Shown here: in pieces, positions 17,234-25,941 of the stretch
Numbering within the stretch: the stretch's first letter is position 1
Layout of the letters: each line of letters starts with the position of its first letter
NCBI RefSeq assembly: GCF_049896245.1
Contig: NZ_JAFCTX010000009.1
Span: 80,075-144,074 of the forward strand
DNA length: 64,000 nucleotides
DNA from: Cypionkella sp049896245
GTDB taxonomy: Bacteria > Pseudomonadota > Alphaproteobacteria > Rhodobacterales > Rhodobacteraceae
Direction: 5' to 3'
The notes under the pieces: model-generated
What the model was told of the DNA's origin: nothing
The model's database searches: none
Seen by the model: the letters and a program-made list of their open reading frames with translations, nothing else
Made by a program: the position numbers and the translations under genes

Positions 17234-17847
17234 CTGCGGTCCCCCTTGGCGGCTTTATCGGCTTCGGCTTGGATGGCGGCGAGTTTTTCCGCCAGTTCCG
17301 CGCCCTCATTGGCTGCGGCTTCATGGCTTGACACGAAGGGGGTTGGATCGGGGATGATACCGCGCATCACCGCGATTTTCTTGATGATTTCCGAGATGCC
17401 TTGCAGGGTTAGCAGCAGCATCCCGATCAATAGCAGTGCCTTGGCCGGCCACAGGGTCAGACCGCCCGCGTTGTTTGAGGTTTCGCCGGAGTAGTAGGAT
17501 TGCAGCACATAAGAGGTGAAATACACATCCATCAGGATCGCGAACGGCATCAGAAAGAACAGATGGCCCAGCAGATCAATCCAATGCTGCGCCCGCCGTG
17601 ACAAAGCGCCGTAGACAATATCAATGCGAATATGCTCGTTCTGCTTCAGCGTATAGGCCGCCGCCAGCAGGAACGCCGCGCCAAACAGATACCATTGCGC
17701 TTCCAGCAGCGCGTTAGACGAGCTGTTGAACAGCTTGCGCACCACCGCATTGCCGGCGCTGAGCAGAATGGCGGCCAGAATGAACCAGCCGACCGCCTTG
17801 CCGATCACCTCGGTGCCTCGATCTATAAAGCGCGATAATATCAACAT
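17230..17847 (-). CDS. takQ: TRAP transporter small permease (DctQ/TakQ type)
   Basis: A 205-residue membrane protein with four main hydrophobic segments and the DctQ signature around residues 50-75 (EAQWYLFGAAFLLAAAYTLK...HIRIDI). It pairs with the large TRAP subunit downstream. The start at 17847 is chosen because GGGGAGG lies seven to eight bases before it, whereas the ATG at 17862 precedes that site. A charged Glu/Ala/Lys-rich tail ends the protein. An inverted repeat just upstream of the ribosome site may be an operator. Confidence 0.88.
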   Translation of the reverse strand: MLILSRFIDRGTEVIGKAVGWFILAAILLSAGNAVVRKLFNSSSNALLEAQWYLFGAAFLLAAAYTLKQNEHIRIDIVYGALSRRAQHWIDLLGHLFFLMPFAILMDVYFTSYVLQSYYSGETSNNAGGLTLWPAKALLLIGMLLLTLQGISEIIKKIAVMRGIIPDPTPFVSSHEAAANEGAELAEKLAAIQAEADKAAKGDRR

Positions 17848-17864
17848 GATGGACCTCCCCATAG

Positions 17865-17885
17865 GTTGAGTTTGGTCAACTCAAC
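17865..17885. promoter_or_regulatory. Inverted repeat upstream of takQM, possible operator
   Basis: GTTGAGTT (17865-17872) and AACTCAAC (17878-17885) form a perfect 8-base inverted repeat with a five-base spacer, five bases upstream of the takQ ribosome site. The size fits a dimeric regulator site; the regulator is unknown. Confidence 0.45.
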
Positions 17886-17993
17886 GCTATCGGTCAATCA
17901 GCGATACAAATCGGATCGCACTCAGCATCCAAATTCGGATTTGATTTTCGTATGACGTAAGGTCAAACCGTGCAATCAAAGCCACTAGCTGGA

Positions 17994-18416
17994 TCAAGGC
18001 CGCAGATGCCGCACCCTTGCGCCCCATTCGATCGCGGCGGCGTGCAACCGATCAATGTTCAGCTCCTCGCGCACTTCCTCCAGCATCCGCAATTCCACTT
18101 CGCGCAGGCTGCCATCAGCGGTGGCGACATCGCAGGCCAAAGCATAGGCGGTCTCATTCAGCCGCTCGGGCAAGGCATCGCGGATCAGGCCGAACAGCGC
18201 CTCAAGCCCGTCTTCTTCCTCAAACAAATCAAACACCGTCTGCGCCACCACCCGCATACGATCGGCGTCATAGCCAGCAAACACCGGCATATGGTTGACC
18301 GTGCGCTGGATCGCCACCAGTTCGGCGGTGCGCATGTTCTCGTCTGATGCCGAGACGGCGATCATCACGGCCAGCAGTGCGTCTTGGGGCGACAGCGAGG
18401 GGGGGGTATCGGGCAC
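17994..18416 (-). CDS. TerB-family (tellurite-resistance-like) protein
   Basis: A 140-residue soluble helical protein of the TerB/DjlA-N type: SPQDALLAVMIAVSASDENM near the start and CDVATADGSLREVELRMLEE near 100, the two halves each carrying an acidic D-x-x-x-x-x-E motif. The family binds metals or acts as a scaffold; a real role in tellurite resistance is not implied. The start is set at GTG 18416 because AGGAG lies seven bases before it; longer starts have no ribosome site. It is divergent from lysK. Confidence 0.75.
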   Translation of the reverse strand: MPDTPPSLSPQDALLAVMIAVSASDENMRTAELVAIQRTVNHMPVFAGYDADRMRVVAQTVFDLFEEEDGLEALFGLIRDALPERLNETAYALACDVATADGSLREVELRMLEEVREELNIDRLHAAAIEWGARVRHLRP

Positions 18417-18525
18417 GTCGGCTCTCCTATTGTTGCGGTGCAGAATATTGACCTGCGGGCTTGGCGGCAATAGAGGACAAGGGCTTGTGATGACATGGGG
18501 TCGTCACGCGTTGGAGTATGCCGCG

Positions 18526-20106
18526 ATGTCCGCTTTGCGCGATGCTGGGATGAAATCGAAAGCTTGGCCCTTTGAAGAGGCCCGCGCGCTGCTGAAACGC
18601 TATGAAAAGAAGGCCCCGGAAAAGGGCTATGTGCTGTTCGAGACCGGCTATGGCCCGTCAGGTCTGCCGCATATCGGCACCTTTGGCGAGGTGGCGCGGA
18701 CGACGATGATCCGGCGCGCGTTTGAGGCGATTTCGGATATTCCCACCCGGCTGATCTGTTTCTCGGATGATGTGGACGGCATGCGCAAGGTGCCGGAGAA
18801 CGTGCCGCAGCAGGATATGCTGCGCGCGCATATGCAAAAGCCACTGACTTCGGTGCCGGACCCCTACGGCGAATATCCCAGCTTTGGCCATCACAACAAC
18901 GCCATGCTGCGGCGGTTTCTCGATACCTTTGGCTTTGAATATGAGTTCATCAGCGCCACCGAGTTCTATAAATCGGGCAAGTTCGATGACACGCTGAAAC
19001 TGGCGACCGAGCGCTATGATGCGATCATGAAGATCATGCTGGCCAGCCTGCGTGAAGAACGCCAGCAGACCTATTCCTGCTTCCTGCCGATCCACCCGGA
19101 AACGGGCCGGGTGATGTATGTGCCGATGAAGAACGTCGACCCGGTCAATCACACCATCACCTTCGATGATGAAACGGGGCGCGAATGGACGCTTTCGGTG
19201 ACGGGTGGAAACGTCAAACTACAATGGAAGCCGGATTTCGGCGCGCGCTGGGCGGCGCTGGATGTCGATTTTGAGATGTATGGCAAAGACCACTCCACCA
19301 ACACCCCGATCTATGACGGGATTTGCGAGGTTCTGGGCGGGCGCAAGCCGAACCATATGTCTTATGAGTTGTTCCTCGACGACCAAGGCCAGAAGATTTC
19401 CAAATCCAAGGGCAATGGCCTGACGATTGACGAATGGCTGACCTATGCCTCGTCGGAAAGCCTGTCGTATTTCATGTATCAAAAGCCCAAAACCGCGAAA
19501 CGGATGCATTTCGATGTGATCCCGCGCGCGATGGACGAATATCACCAGCAGCTGCGGGCTTACCCTGCGCAGGACGTGGATCAGCAGGTCAATAATCAGG
19601 TTTGGCATATCCACAAGGGCAACCCGCCGCTGTCGAAAATGGTGGTGCCGTTCTCGATGCTGCTGAACCTCGCAAGCGTGTCGGGCGCGAAGGATGCACG
19701 CGGCCTCTGGGGCTTCATCAAGCGCTATGCGCCCGATGCCTCGCCCGAAGGCAACCCCGATCTCGATGCCGCCGCAGGCTATGCTCTGCGCTATTTCGCC
19801 GACCGGATTGCGCCGACGCGCACATTCCGTCTGCCCACCGATCAGGAGCGCGCCGCCATGCTGGATCTGCGGGCGCGGCTGGTGGCTTGGGACGGTGGTC
19901 TGGACGACGAAGCCCTGCAAAGCATGGTGTTCGCCGTTGGCAAGGATCACGGGTTCGAGCCTTTGCGCGATTGGTTCAAGGCCTTGTATGAGGTCTTGCT
20001 CGGCGCCTCTGACGGGCCGCGTTTCGGTGGTTTCATCGCTTTGTATGGCGTTGAGGAAACCATTGCCCTGCTGGACCGTGGTCTGAATGGTGAACTTCTC
20101 AGCTAA
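18526..20106 (+). CDS. lysK: Lysyl-tRNA synthetase, class I
   Basis: A 526-residue class I (archaeal-type) lysyl-tRNA synthetase that charges tRNA-Lys with lysine. The HIGH-type motif is in GYGPSGLPHIGTFGE near residue 45 and the KMSKS-type motif is QKISKSKGNG near 295; the fold differs from the common class II LysS. Class I enzymes are usual in Rhodobacterales and other alphaproteobacteria. GGAG ten bases before the ATG at 18526 and homology to the normal N-terminus argue against longer starts. A short T-tailed hairpin follows. Confidence 0.93.
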   Translation: MSALRDAGMKSKAWPFEEARALLKRYEKKAPEKGYVLFETGYGPSGLPHIGTFGEVARTTMIRRAFEAISDIPTRLICFSDDVDGMRKVPENVPQQDMLRAHMQKPLTSVPDPYGEYPSFGHHNNAMLRRFLDTFGFEYEFISATEFYKSGKFDDTLKLATERYDAIMKIMLASLREERQQTYSCFLPIHPETGRVMYVPMKNVDPVNHTITFDDETGREWTLSVTGGNVKLQWKPDFGARWAALDVDFEMYGKDHSTNTPIYDGICEVLGGRKPNHMSYELFLDDQGQKISKSKGNGLTIDEWLTYASSESLSYFMYQKPKTAKRMHFDVIPRAMDEYHQQLRAYPAQDVDQQVNNQVWHIHKGNPPLSKMVVPFSMLLNLASVSGAKDARGLWGFIKRYAPDASPEGNPDLDAAAGYALRYFADRIAPTRTFRLPTDQERAAMLDLRARLVAWDGGLDDEALQSMVFAVGKDHGFEPLRDWFKALYEVLLGASDGPRFGGFIALYGVEETIALLDRGLNGELLS

Positions 20107-20123
20107 TCCGTGAAAAGTTAACG

Positions 20124-20149
20124 CCCCCTGCCTCGCGCCGGGGGTTTTT
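20124..20149 (+). terminator. Intrinsic terminator of lysK
   Basis: CCCCC (20124-20128) pairs with GGGGG (20140-20144), followed by TTTTT. The stem is short but the T tract is good. Confidence 0.55.
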
Positions 20150-20211
20150 GTTTGACGAAATCGCAACCTGCTTTACCCTTACACATGGGGACGGTGGTAA
20201 GAGGTGTTGCG

Positions 20212-20610
20212 ATGCGACTTTACCTATGTTTTGCGGTTTTGGCTTGGCTGGCCTTGCCTGCCGCCGCACAAGAAGCGCCTATTCAGCAGACTATCAAATC
20301 GCAGCTTGATGCGTTCAACGCGCAAGATGTCAGCAAGGCATGGACTTATGCCTCGCCCAACATCAAAGGCATTTTCGGCACGCCGGATCAGTTTGGCGAA
20401 ATGGTCGAGAAGGTCTATCCGATGGTCTGGCGGCATGACGCGGTGCGGATGCTGGAATTGCGCACCGTGGCGGGCAACCTGTGGCAGCGGGTGATGATCA
20501 CCGATGCCGGCGGCAGCACCTATCTGCTGGACTACATGATGGTCGAGACGCCGGATGGCTGGCAGATCAACGCGGTGCAGCTGTTGCCGCAGCAGGATGT
20601 GGGGGCTTAA
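20212..20610 (+). CDS. DUF4864 domain protein, exported
   Basis: A 132-residue protein with a clear signal peptide (LYLCFAVLAWLALPAAA, cleaved near AQE) and a DUF4864 domain: QTIKSQLDAFNAQDVSKAWT, then ASPNIKGIFGTPDQFGEMV and a C-terminal TYLLDYMMVETPDGWQINAV. The fold resembles NTF2/SnoaL-like proteins, with an Ala-Phe-Asn helix and a curved sheet; no catalytic function is known. AGAGG seven bases before ATG 20212 supports the start. It is convergent with moaB. Confidence 0.82.
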   Translation: MRLYLCFAVLAWLALPAAAQEAPIQQTIKSQLDAFNAQDVSKAWTYASPNIKGIFGTPDQFGEMVEKVYPMVWRHDAVRMLELRTVAGNLWQRVMITDAGGSTYLLDYMMVETPDGWQINAVQLLPQQDVGA

Positions 20611-20662
20611 GCGCCTGCCAACCTGCCCGGTATAGCGGGAAATGCCGAAACTATCCAATCGA

Positions 20663-20727
20663 CACAACATGTTGTGGGTAATTTCCCTCTAACCACAAGT
20701 CACTCCCAGCGGGGAAGGAGTTTCGCC
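20663..20727. repeat. Palindrome-hairpin element, copy 1
   Basis: A perfect 14-base palindrome CACAACATGTTGTG (20663-20676), 17 bases, then a 34-base block from 20694 starting CACAAGTCACTCCC and containing CCC-AGCG-GGG. The same parts recur at 38343-38417. It fills the convergent gap between the DUF4864 gene and moaB. I do not recognise it. Confidence 0.7.
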
Positions 20728-21267
20728 TTAGCTTTTCGGGCGATGCGCCTTGATAATGGCCGGATCGGTTTCAACCCAACCCCCGCCGATCAGATCAAGG
20801 CAATAGGGTACAGCCGCGAACACCGCCTCTAGGCTGGTGGCGATGGCGTTGGGGCTGCCGGGCAGCGTGATGATCAGGGTTTTGCCCCGAATGCCTGCGG
20901 TTTGCCGCGACAGAATGGCGGTGGCGACGACTTTGCCGTTTGCGGCCCGCATTGCCTCACCAAAGCCGGGAAGTTCCATATGGATCACATCCGCGAGCGC
21001 CTCGGGCGTCTGATCGCGCGGGCTGGGGCCGGTGCCGCCAGTGGCAAGGATCAGATCGGCCTGCCAAGTGTCGGCGAGGTCGCGGAGTTCATCTGCGACT
21101 TCGGCGCGACCGTCTGGGGTGATACGGCGCAGGATTTCCACGGGCGTGGTGATGATGCGCCGCAGCCATTCCTCGGCTGCGGGGCCGCCACGGTCTTGAT
21201 ATTCGCCCTTTGAGGCGCGGTCTGACACGGTGAGGATGGCGATGCGGGCGGCGGCTTTGGTAGACAT
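20728..21267 (-). CDS. moaB: Molybdenum cofactor biosynthesis protein MoaB
   Basis: A 179-residue MoaB/Mog-fold protein. The motifs of this family are present: AILTVSDRASKGEYQDRGGP near residue 10, LILATGGTGPSPRDQTPEAL near 73 and ITLPGSPNAIATSLEAVF near 135. MoaB-type proteins adenylate molybdopterin or help in its metal insertion; the exact role varies. GGAG lies eight bases before ATG 21267, preferred over an upstream in-frame TTG. No other moa gene is in the window. It is divergent from rsgA. Confidence 0.88.
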   Translation of the reverse strand: MSTKAAARIAILTVSDRASKGEYQDRGGPAAEEWLRRIITTPVEILRRITPDGRAEVADELRDLADTWQADLILATGGTGPSPRDQTPEALADVIHMELPGFGEAMRAANGKVVATAILSRQTAGIRGKTLIITLPGSPNAIATSLEAVFAAVPYCLDLIGGGWVETDPAIIKAHRPKS

Positions 21268-21392
21268 GGGCAAGCTCCGATTTTACATCGAAGGGTGGGG
21301 GTTTCGGCTGCAAGGTGCAAGCCCCTGCTTGCCGCACGGGCCTTGCGCGCGTAAGCTGTCTATTGCCCGATTGGGGCCGAAAAGGATGCCGT

Positions 21393-22409
21393 TTGCCTGA
21401 TTTCACGCTGCCAGACTTAGGCTGGTCTGACCATTTCTCTGAACAGCTGACCGAGGAAGATGCGGGGTTTGTACCTGCGCGGTTAAGTTCATTGCATCGG
21501 GCAAGGGTGCAGGCTTTGACGGCGGAAGGTGCCGTGGAATTGCTGTGCCCGCCGACGCTTTCGGTCGCAAGCATGGCAGTGGGCGATTGGGTGTTGGCGG
21601 ATGGCCCGCGTGTAGGCCGGGTGCTTGACCGCATCAGCCTGCTGCAACGCCGCGCGGCAGGCACCGGGACGGTGGCACAACTGATCGCCGCCAATGTCGA
21701 TACGATGTTCGTCGTCACCTCTTGCAACGCCGATTTCAACGAGGCGCGGTTGGAGCGCTATCTGGTGCTCGCCCATTCCGCCGGGATCACCCCTGTCGTG
21801 GTGCTGACCAAGGCGGATATGGCCGAAGCTGGGCCTTTTATCGCGCGGGCGAAAGGACTGTCGGCAGGGATGGCCGTGGTGGCACTCAACGCGAAATCCG
21901 GCGATCTTTCGAGCTTAGACCCGTGGTGCCGCACCGGGCAAACAGTGGTCCTGCTCGGCTCATCCGGCGTCGGAAAATCCACGCTGGCCAACAGCTTGAC
22001 CGGCGGCGCGCTAGAGGTTGGCCCGGTACGCGAAGATGATGCCAAGGGCCGCCACACCACCACCTCACGCTATCTGCTGGCCCTTCCCGCAGGCGGCTGG
22101 CTGATCGACACACCCGGCGTGCGCGAGTTGCAGCTCACCGACGTGGCAGACGGCATCGACATGTTGTTTTCCGATCTGATTGATCTGGCGGCAAACTGTC
22201 GCTTCCGCGATTGCAAACATACGGTAGAACCGGGCTGTGCCGTGCAAGCGGCGATAAAAGCGGGCACAATCGACGCGCGCCGTTTGGACAGTTGGCGGAA
22301 ACTGGGGGCGGAGGAGCGCGCGAATTCATCGGCGATGCAGGTCTCAAAAGTGCGTGCCGCTGGAAAATACACCAAGAAATCAGCGGCCAAACGTCGGCCT
22401 GGCGGCTAA
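21393..22409 (+). CDS. rsgA: Ribosome small-subunit GTPase RsgA (YjeQ)
   Basis: A 338-residue circularly permuted GTPase that checks late 30S subunit assembly. The G motifs appear in permuted order: G4 VVLTKADMAE near 160, G1 GSSGVGKST near 205, G3 DTPGVREL near 250. A C-terminal zinc site is formed by CRFRDCKHTVEPGC. The start is a TTG at 21393: AAGGA lies six bases before it, homology begins there, and no in-frame ATG suits. An N-terminal OB-fold precedes the GTPase domain. It is a single gene before dnaX. Confidence 0.9.
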   Translation: MPDFTLPDLGWSDHFSEQLTEEDAGFVPARLSSLHRARVQALTAEGAVELLCPPTLSVASMAVGDWVLADGPRVGRVLDRISLLQRRAAGTGTVAQLIAANVDTMFVVTSCNADFNEARLERYLVLAHSAGITPVVVLTKADMAEAGPFIARAKGLSAGMAVVALNAKSGDLSSLDPWCRTGQTVVLLGSSGVGKSTLANSLTGGALEVGPVREDDAKGRHTTTSRYLLALPAGGWLIDTPGVRELQLTDVADGIDMLFSDLIDLAANCRFRDCKHTVEPGCAVQAAIKAGTIDARRLDSWRKLGAEERANSSAMQVSKVRAAGKYTKKSAAKRRPGG

Positions 22410-22521
22410 CACCCCCCACCCCGTTGCGATTGTCAGCCGCATCTGTTCCTCTTTGGTTTACGTTTGGCCGCAGCCGCCGTAGTCTGGCGCGACCCGAATC
22501 CGCCCGCATAGTCTCTGAGGT

Positions 22522-24270
22522 ATGATGACCGAAACCATGCCGCAAACCTATCAGGTTTTGGCCCGCAAATACCGCCCCGCGACCTTTGCCGATCTGGTTG
22601 GGCAAGAGGCGATGGTGCGCACCCTGAAGAACGCCTTCGCGGCGGACCGGATTGCGCATGCTTTCATGCTGACGGGTATTCGCGGCACCGGCAAAACCAC
22701 GACCGCACGGATTGTGGCCAAGGGGCTGAATTGCGTCGGGCCGGATGGCCATGGTCTGCCTACGACGGAGCCGTGCGGGGTCTGTGAGCCTTGCGTGGCG
22801 ATTGCTGAGGGCCGTCATGTTGACGTGATGGAGATGGATGCGGCCTCGCGCACCGGCGTCAACGACATGCGCGAAGTCATTGATTCCGTGCATTACCGGG
22901 CGGCCTCGGCGCGCTACAAGATCTATATCATCGACGAAGTGCATATGCTGTCGAACGCCGCCTTCAACGCGCTGTTGAAGACTTTGGAAGAACCCCCGGC
23001 GCATGTGAAATTCATCTTTGCCACCACCGAAATTCGCAAGGTTCCGGTGACGGTGCTGTCGCGCTGCCAACGGTTTGATCTGAAACGCATCGAGCCGGAA
23101 GTGCAGATGGCTTTGATGCGCAAGATCGCCAATGCCGAGGGCGCGCAGATCACCGATGGCGCATTGGCATTGATCGCGCGGGCGGCGGAAGGTTCGGCGC
23201 GGGATGCAACAAGCCTTCTGGATCAGGCGATTTCCAATGGCGCGGGAGAGACGACGGCAGATCAGGTCCGCGCGATGCTGGGGCTCGCAGATCGTGGCCG
23301 GGTGCTCGATCTGTTCGATCTGATCATGAAAGGTGAGGCTGCCAAGGCTTTGGCGGAACTGTCGGGGCAATATGCCGACGGCGCGGACCCGATGGCGGTT
23401 TTGCGCGATCTGGCGGAAATCACCCATTGGGTTTCGGTGATCAAGATCACACCAGAGGCCGCCGAAGACCCCACAACGCCGCAGGATGAGCGCGAACGTG
23501 GCCTTGCCATGGCTGCGGTTCTGCCGATGCGGGTGCTGACGCGGATGTGGCAGATGCTGTTAAAAGCATTGGAAGAAGTGGCGCTGGCACCGAATGCAAT
23601 GATGGCCGCCGAGATGGCTGTGATCCGGCTGACCCATGTGGCCGACCTGCCCGATCCCGAGACTTTGGTGAAAAAGCTGATGTCGCAAGCAGCCCCTGCG
23701 CGGCCCACTGGTGGCGCGCCTGCGGGTGGCGGTGGTGGCATGGTGCATGGCGCGTTGCGAATGGCCCCAAGCGCACCGATGCGGGGGCCGACGATGCAGG
23801 GCGGACAGGCCCTCGCCGTGGCGGAAAGCCAGTTGGTGATCTATGCCAGCTTCGCACAAGTGGTTGAATTGATCGGCGAAAAGCGCGACATGCGGTTGCT
23901 GGTCGAGGTTGAAGAAGGCGTCAAGCTGGCGAAATACGCGCCGGGGCGAATTGAGTTTGAACCGGCTGCGGGGGCGAAAGCCGATCTCGCTGCACGGCTT
24001 TCGCAGCGGTTGCAGGGCTGGACCGGGGCGCGTTGGGGCGTGTCGGTGGTGAACACCGGCGGCGCGCCGACGCTGGCCGAGGAACGCAACGCGGCCTCCA
24101 ACGCGGCGCGCACTGAAGCTATGGGCAACCCCTTGGTGCAGGCGGTGATGCTGGCGTTTCCCGGCGCGCAAATCACTGAGATCAGGACGGCAGAGGCGAT
24201 GGCGGCGAGTGCAGCGATTGAAGCTTTGCCAGAAGTAGAAGATGAATTTGATCCATTTGAGGACGACTGA
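22522..24270 (+). CDS. dnaX: DNA polymerase III subunit gamma/tau
   Basis: A 582-residue clamp-loader ATPase. Walker A is GIRGTGKTTT near residue 50, the zinc module CVGPDGHG...CGVCEPC follows, Walker B is YIIDEVHMLS and sensor 1 is FATTEIRKVP. Residues about 385-430 are a Pro/Gly-rich linker (PARPTGGAPAGGGGG) before the tau C-terminal region. The start may be 22522 or 22525, since GAGG lies very close. The gene begins a dnaX-ybaB-recR cluster, a widely conserved arrangement. Confidence 0.93.
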   Translation: MMTETMPQTYQVLARKYRPATFADLVGQEAMVRTLKNAFAADRIAHAFMLTGIRGTGKTTTARIVAKGLNCVGPDGHGLPTTEPCGVCEPCVAIAEGRHVDVMEMDAASRTGVNDMREVIDSVHYRAASARYKIYIIDEVHMLSNAAFNALLKTLEEPPAHVKFIFATTEIRKVPVTVLSRCQRFDLKRIEPEVQMALMRKIANAEGAQITDGALALIARAAEGSARDATSLLDQAISNGAGETTADQVRAMLGLADRGRVLDLFDLIMKGEAAKALAELSGQYADGADPMAVLRDLAEITHWVSVIKITPEAAEDPTTPQDERERGLAMAAVLPMRVLTRMWQMLLKALEEVALAPNAMMAAEMAVIRLTHVADLPDPETLVKKLMSQAAPARPTGGAPAGGGGGMVHGALRMAPSAPMRGPTMQGGQALAVAESQLVIYASFAQVVELIGEKRDMRLLVEVEEGVKLAKYAPGRIEFEPAAGAKADLAARLSQRLQGWTGARWGVSVVNTGGAPTLAEERNAASNAARTEAMGNPLVQAVMLAFPGAQITEIRTAEAMAASAAIEALPEVEDEFDPFEDD

Positions 24271-24279
24271 GGAGCGAAC

Positions 24280-24624
24280 ATGTTAAAAGGTTTGGGCGGC
24301 ATTGGCGATATGGCCAATATGATGAAAACCGCGCAGGAAATGCAGGGCAAGATGGCCGAACTGCAAGAGCAAATGGCGCGCACCGTGGTGATCGGTGAGG
24401 CGGGCGCGGGGCTGGTGAAGGCGCGGGCGACTTGCAAGGGCGAGGTTACTGGCTTGGATATTGACCCGTCGATCCTGATCGCATCCGAGAAGGAAGTGGT
24501 CGAAGATCTGATCCTCGCCGCGATCAAGGATGCGCAGAACAAGGGGCAGGCGCGCAATATGGTCGAGATGCAGAAAATGACGCAAGCGCTTGGTCTGCCT
24601 GCGGATTTCAAGCTGCCGATCTGA
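24280..24624 (+). CDS. ybaB: YbaB/EbfC nucleoid-associated protein
   Basis: A 114-residue DNA-binding protein of the YbaB/EbfC family, forming tweezer-like dimers on the nucleoid. MANMMKTAQEMQGKMAELQE and the central TCKGEVTGLDIDPSIL match the family. The strong ribosome site GAGGAG is nine bases after the dnaX stop. Placement between dnaX and recR is the usual bacterial order, suggesting a link to recombination or replication. Confidence 0.92.
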   Translation: MLKGLGGIGDMANMMKTAQEMQGKMAELQEQMARTVVIGEAGAGLVKARATCKGEVTGLDIDPSILIASEKEVVEDLILAAIKDAQNKGQARNMVEMQKMTQALGLPADFKLPI

Positions 24625-24639
24625 GGGAACCCTGCCTGA

Positions 24640-25230
24640 ATGGAGCAATCCCGCGACATTGAAACGCTGATCGAGTTGATGGCGCGGCTGCCGGGGCTGG
24701 GGCCTCGCTCAGCGCGTCGGGCGGTGTTGGCGCTGCTGAAAAAGCGCGGGGCGTTGATGGCTCCGCTGGCGCAGGCGATGGCGACTGTGGCATTGACGGC
24801 GAAGGATTGCGCGATCTGCGGCAATATCGGCACCAGCGAAATCTGCCAGATTTGCAGCGATGACACCCGCGCCAATGGCGAGATTTGCGTGGTCGAGGAC
24901 GTGTCCGACCTTTGGGCGATGGAGCGCGGCGGTGCGTTCAAGGGCCGCTATCATGTGCTGGGCGGCACGCTTTCGGCGCTGGATGCCGTGGGGCCGGAAG
25001 AATTGGGCATCCCCCGGCTGGTGAACCGCGCCCGTGAGGCGACGGAAGTAATTTTGGCCCTGAACGCCACTGTGGATGGCCAAACCACGGCGCATTACAT
25101 CGCCGATGCGCTGGCCGGGCTTTCGGTGCAGATCACCTCTCTGGCGCAGGGCGTGCCGATTGGCGGCGAGTTGAACTATCTCGACGATGGCACGATTAGT
25201 GCTGCCTTGCGGGCGCGCCGCAGTTTTTGA
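24640..25230 (+). CDS. recR: Recombination protein RecR
   Basis: A 196-residue RecFOR-pathway protein that helps load RecA at gaps. It shows the helix-hairpin-helix ARLPGLGPRSARRAVL near residue 12, the four-Cys zinc finger CAICGNIGTSEICQIC near 57 and a Toprim domain starting ICVVEDVSDLWAMERGGAFK. Length is normal for RecR. It is the third gene of the dnaX-ybaB-recR cluster, 15 bases after ybaB. Confidence 0.95.
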   Translation: MEQSRDIETLIELMARLPGLGPRSARRAVLALLKKRGALMAPLAQAMATVALTAKDCAICGNIGTSEICQICSDDTRANGEICVVEDVSDLWAMERGGAFKGRYHVLGGTLSALDAVGPEELGIPRLVNRAREATEVILALNATVDGQTTAHYIADALAGLSVQITSLAQGVPIGGELNYLDDGTISAALRARRSF

Positions 25231-25339
25231 CCGCGTTTCGCGCGCAAGTTTAAGCCTGCTTCACAACCATACCGCGCTTTCGCCGTATTCCCGCCTTATT
25301 CAGATTCTTAATTGGACTGACCGATAAGCGGAGGGTGTG

Positions 25340-25540
25340 ATGGCCGTTGTTTCAATGATTGCAGGCGGGATGCTCGGGTTTTTCTTGGCTTTGTTCAGTC
25401 TGGTGGCGTTGAATGTCAGCTGGCTGACCGCCCTGGGGTTGTGGAGCGGTATTGGCTGCGCTGTCGCCGTCTTGCTACTGGGATGCGCGATGTGGCCCCG
25501 CCGCAAAGCCGCCGAGATGCGCCGGACGGAACACGCCTAG
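25340..25540 (+). CDS. Small two-span membrane protein, hypothetical
   Basis: A 66-residue protein with two predicted membrane segments (SMIAGGMLGFFLALFSLVAL and LWSGIGCAVAVLLLGCAMW) and a basic C-terminal tail (PRRKAAEMRRTEHA), which should face the cytoplasm. GGAGG at 25330-25334 lies five bases before this ATG and too close to a GTG at 25337. No family recognised. It lies between recR and a cold-shock gene. Confidence 0.65.
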   Translation: MAVVSMIAGGMLGFFLALFSLVALNVSWLTALGLWSGIGCAVAVLLLGCAMWPRRKAAEMRRTEHA

Positions 25541-25554
25541 CGCGCAATTTTTTC

Positions 25555-25584
25555 TTGATCTGTGGCCAGAGTCGCCCCTAACTT
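25555..25584 (+). promoter_or_regulatory. Possible promoter of the cold-shock gene
   Basis: TTGATC (25555-25560) and TAACTT (25579-25584) with an 18-base spacer would give a leader of about 115 bases, a length seen in cold-shock mRNAs. Only moderate matches to consensus. Confidence 0.35.
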
Positions 25585-25704
25585 ACCTTGCGACGTTGAC
25601 TCTCTGCGATCTCTGTCTCCGATTTCGGCCACAGCATTCGACAAAGGCTGACTGCGCCAAGCCGCCGCAATCTCGCGGGCGGCACTGCTAAAGGAGACAT
25701 CACG

Positions 25705-25911
25705 ATGGCTAAGGGCACCGTGAAATGGTTTAATGAAACCAAAGGCTTCGGCTTTATCGCGCCGGAAGGCGGCAAGAAGGACGTGTTCGTGCACATCTCG
25801 GCGCTGGAGCGTGCTGGTCTGCGCTCGCTGAAAGATGGCCAGCCGGTCACTTTTGATATCGAAGCGGGCCGCGATGGCCGCGAATCGGCGACCAATCTGG
25901 CGCTTGCCTGA
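25705..25911 (+). CDS. CspA-family cold-shock protein
   Basis: A 68-residue single cold-shock domain: KGTVKWFNETKGFGFIAPEG carries RNP1 (KGFGFI) and DVFVHISALE carries RNP2 (VFVHIS). These proteins bind single-stranded RNA/DNA and melt mRNA structure. AAGGAG lies nine bases before the ATG. The 164-base upstream region is unusually long for this window and may be a regulated leader. A very strong terminator follows. Confidence 0.93.
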   Translation: MAKGTVKWFNETKGFGFIAPEGGKKDVFVHISALERAGLRSLKDGQPVTFDIEAGRDGRESATNLALA

Positions 25912-25941
25912 ACCGAACGCCTGACGGCTGACTAAGATTTG

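Noticed and set aside
23660..23680. Possible programmed frameshift in dnaX at GTGAAAAAGCTG
   Set aside because: Only five A followed by G, no convincing downstream stem or Shine-Dalgarno-like stimulator, and no stop codon close by in the shifted frame.
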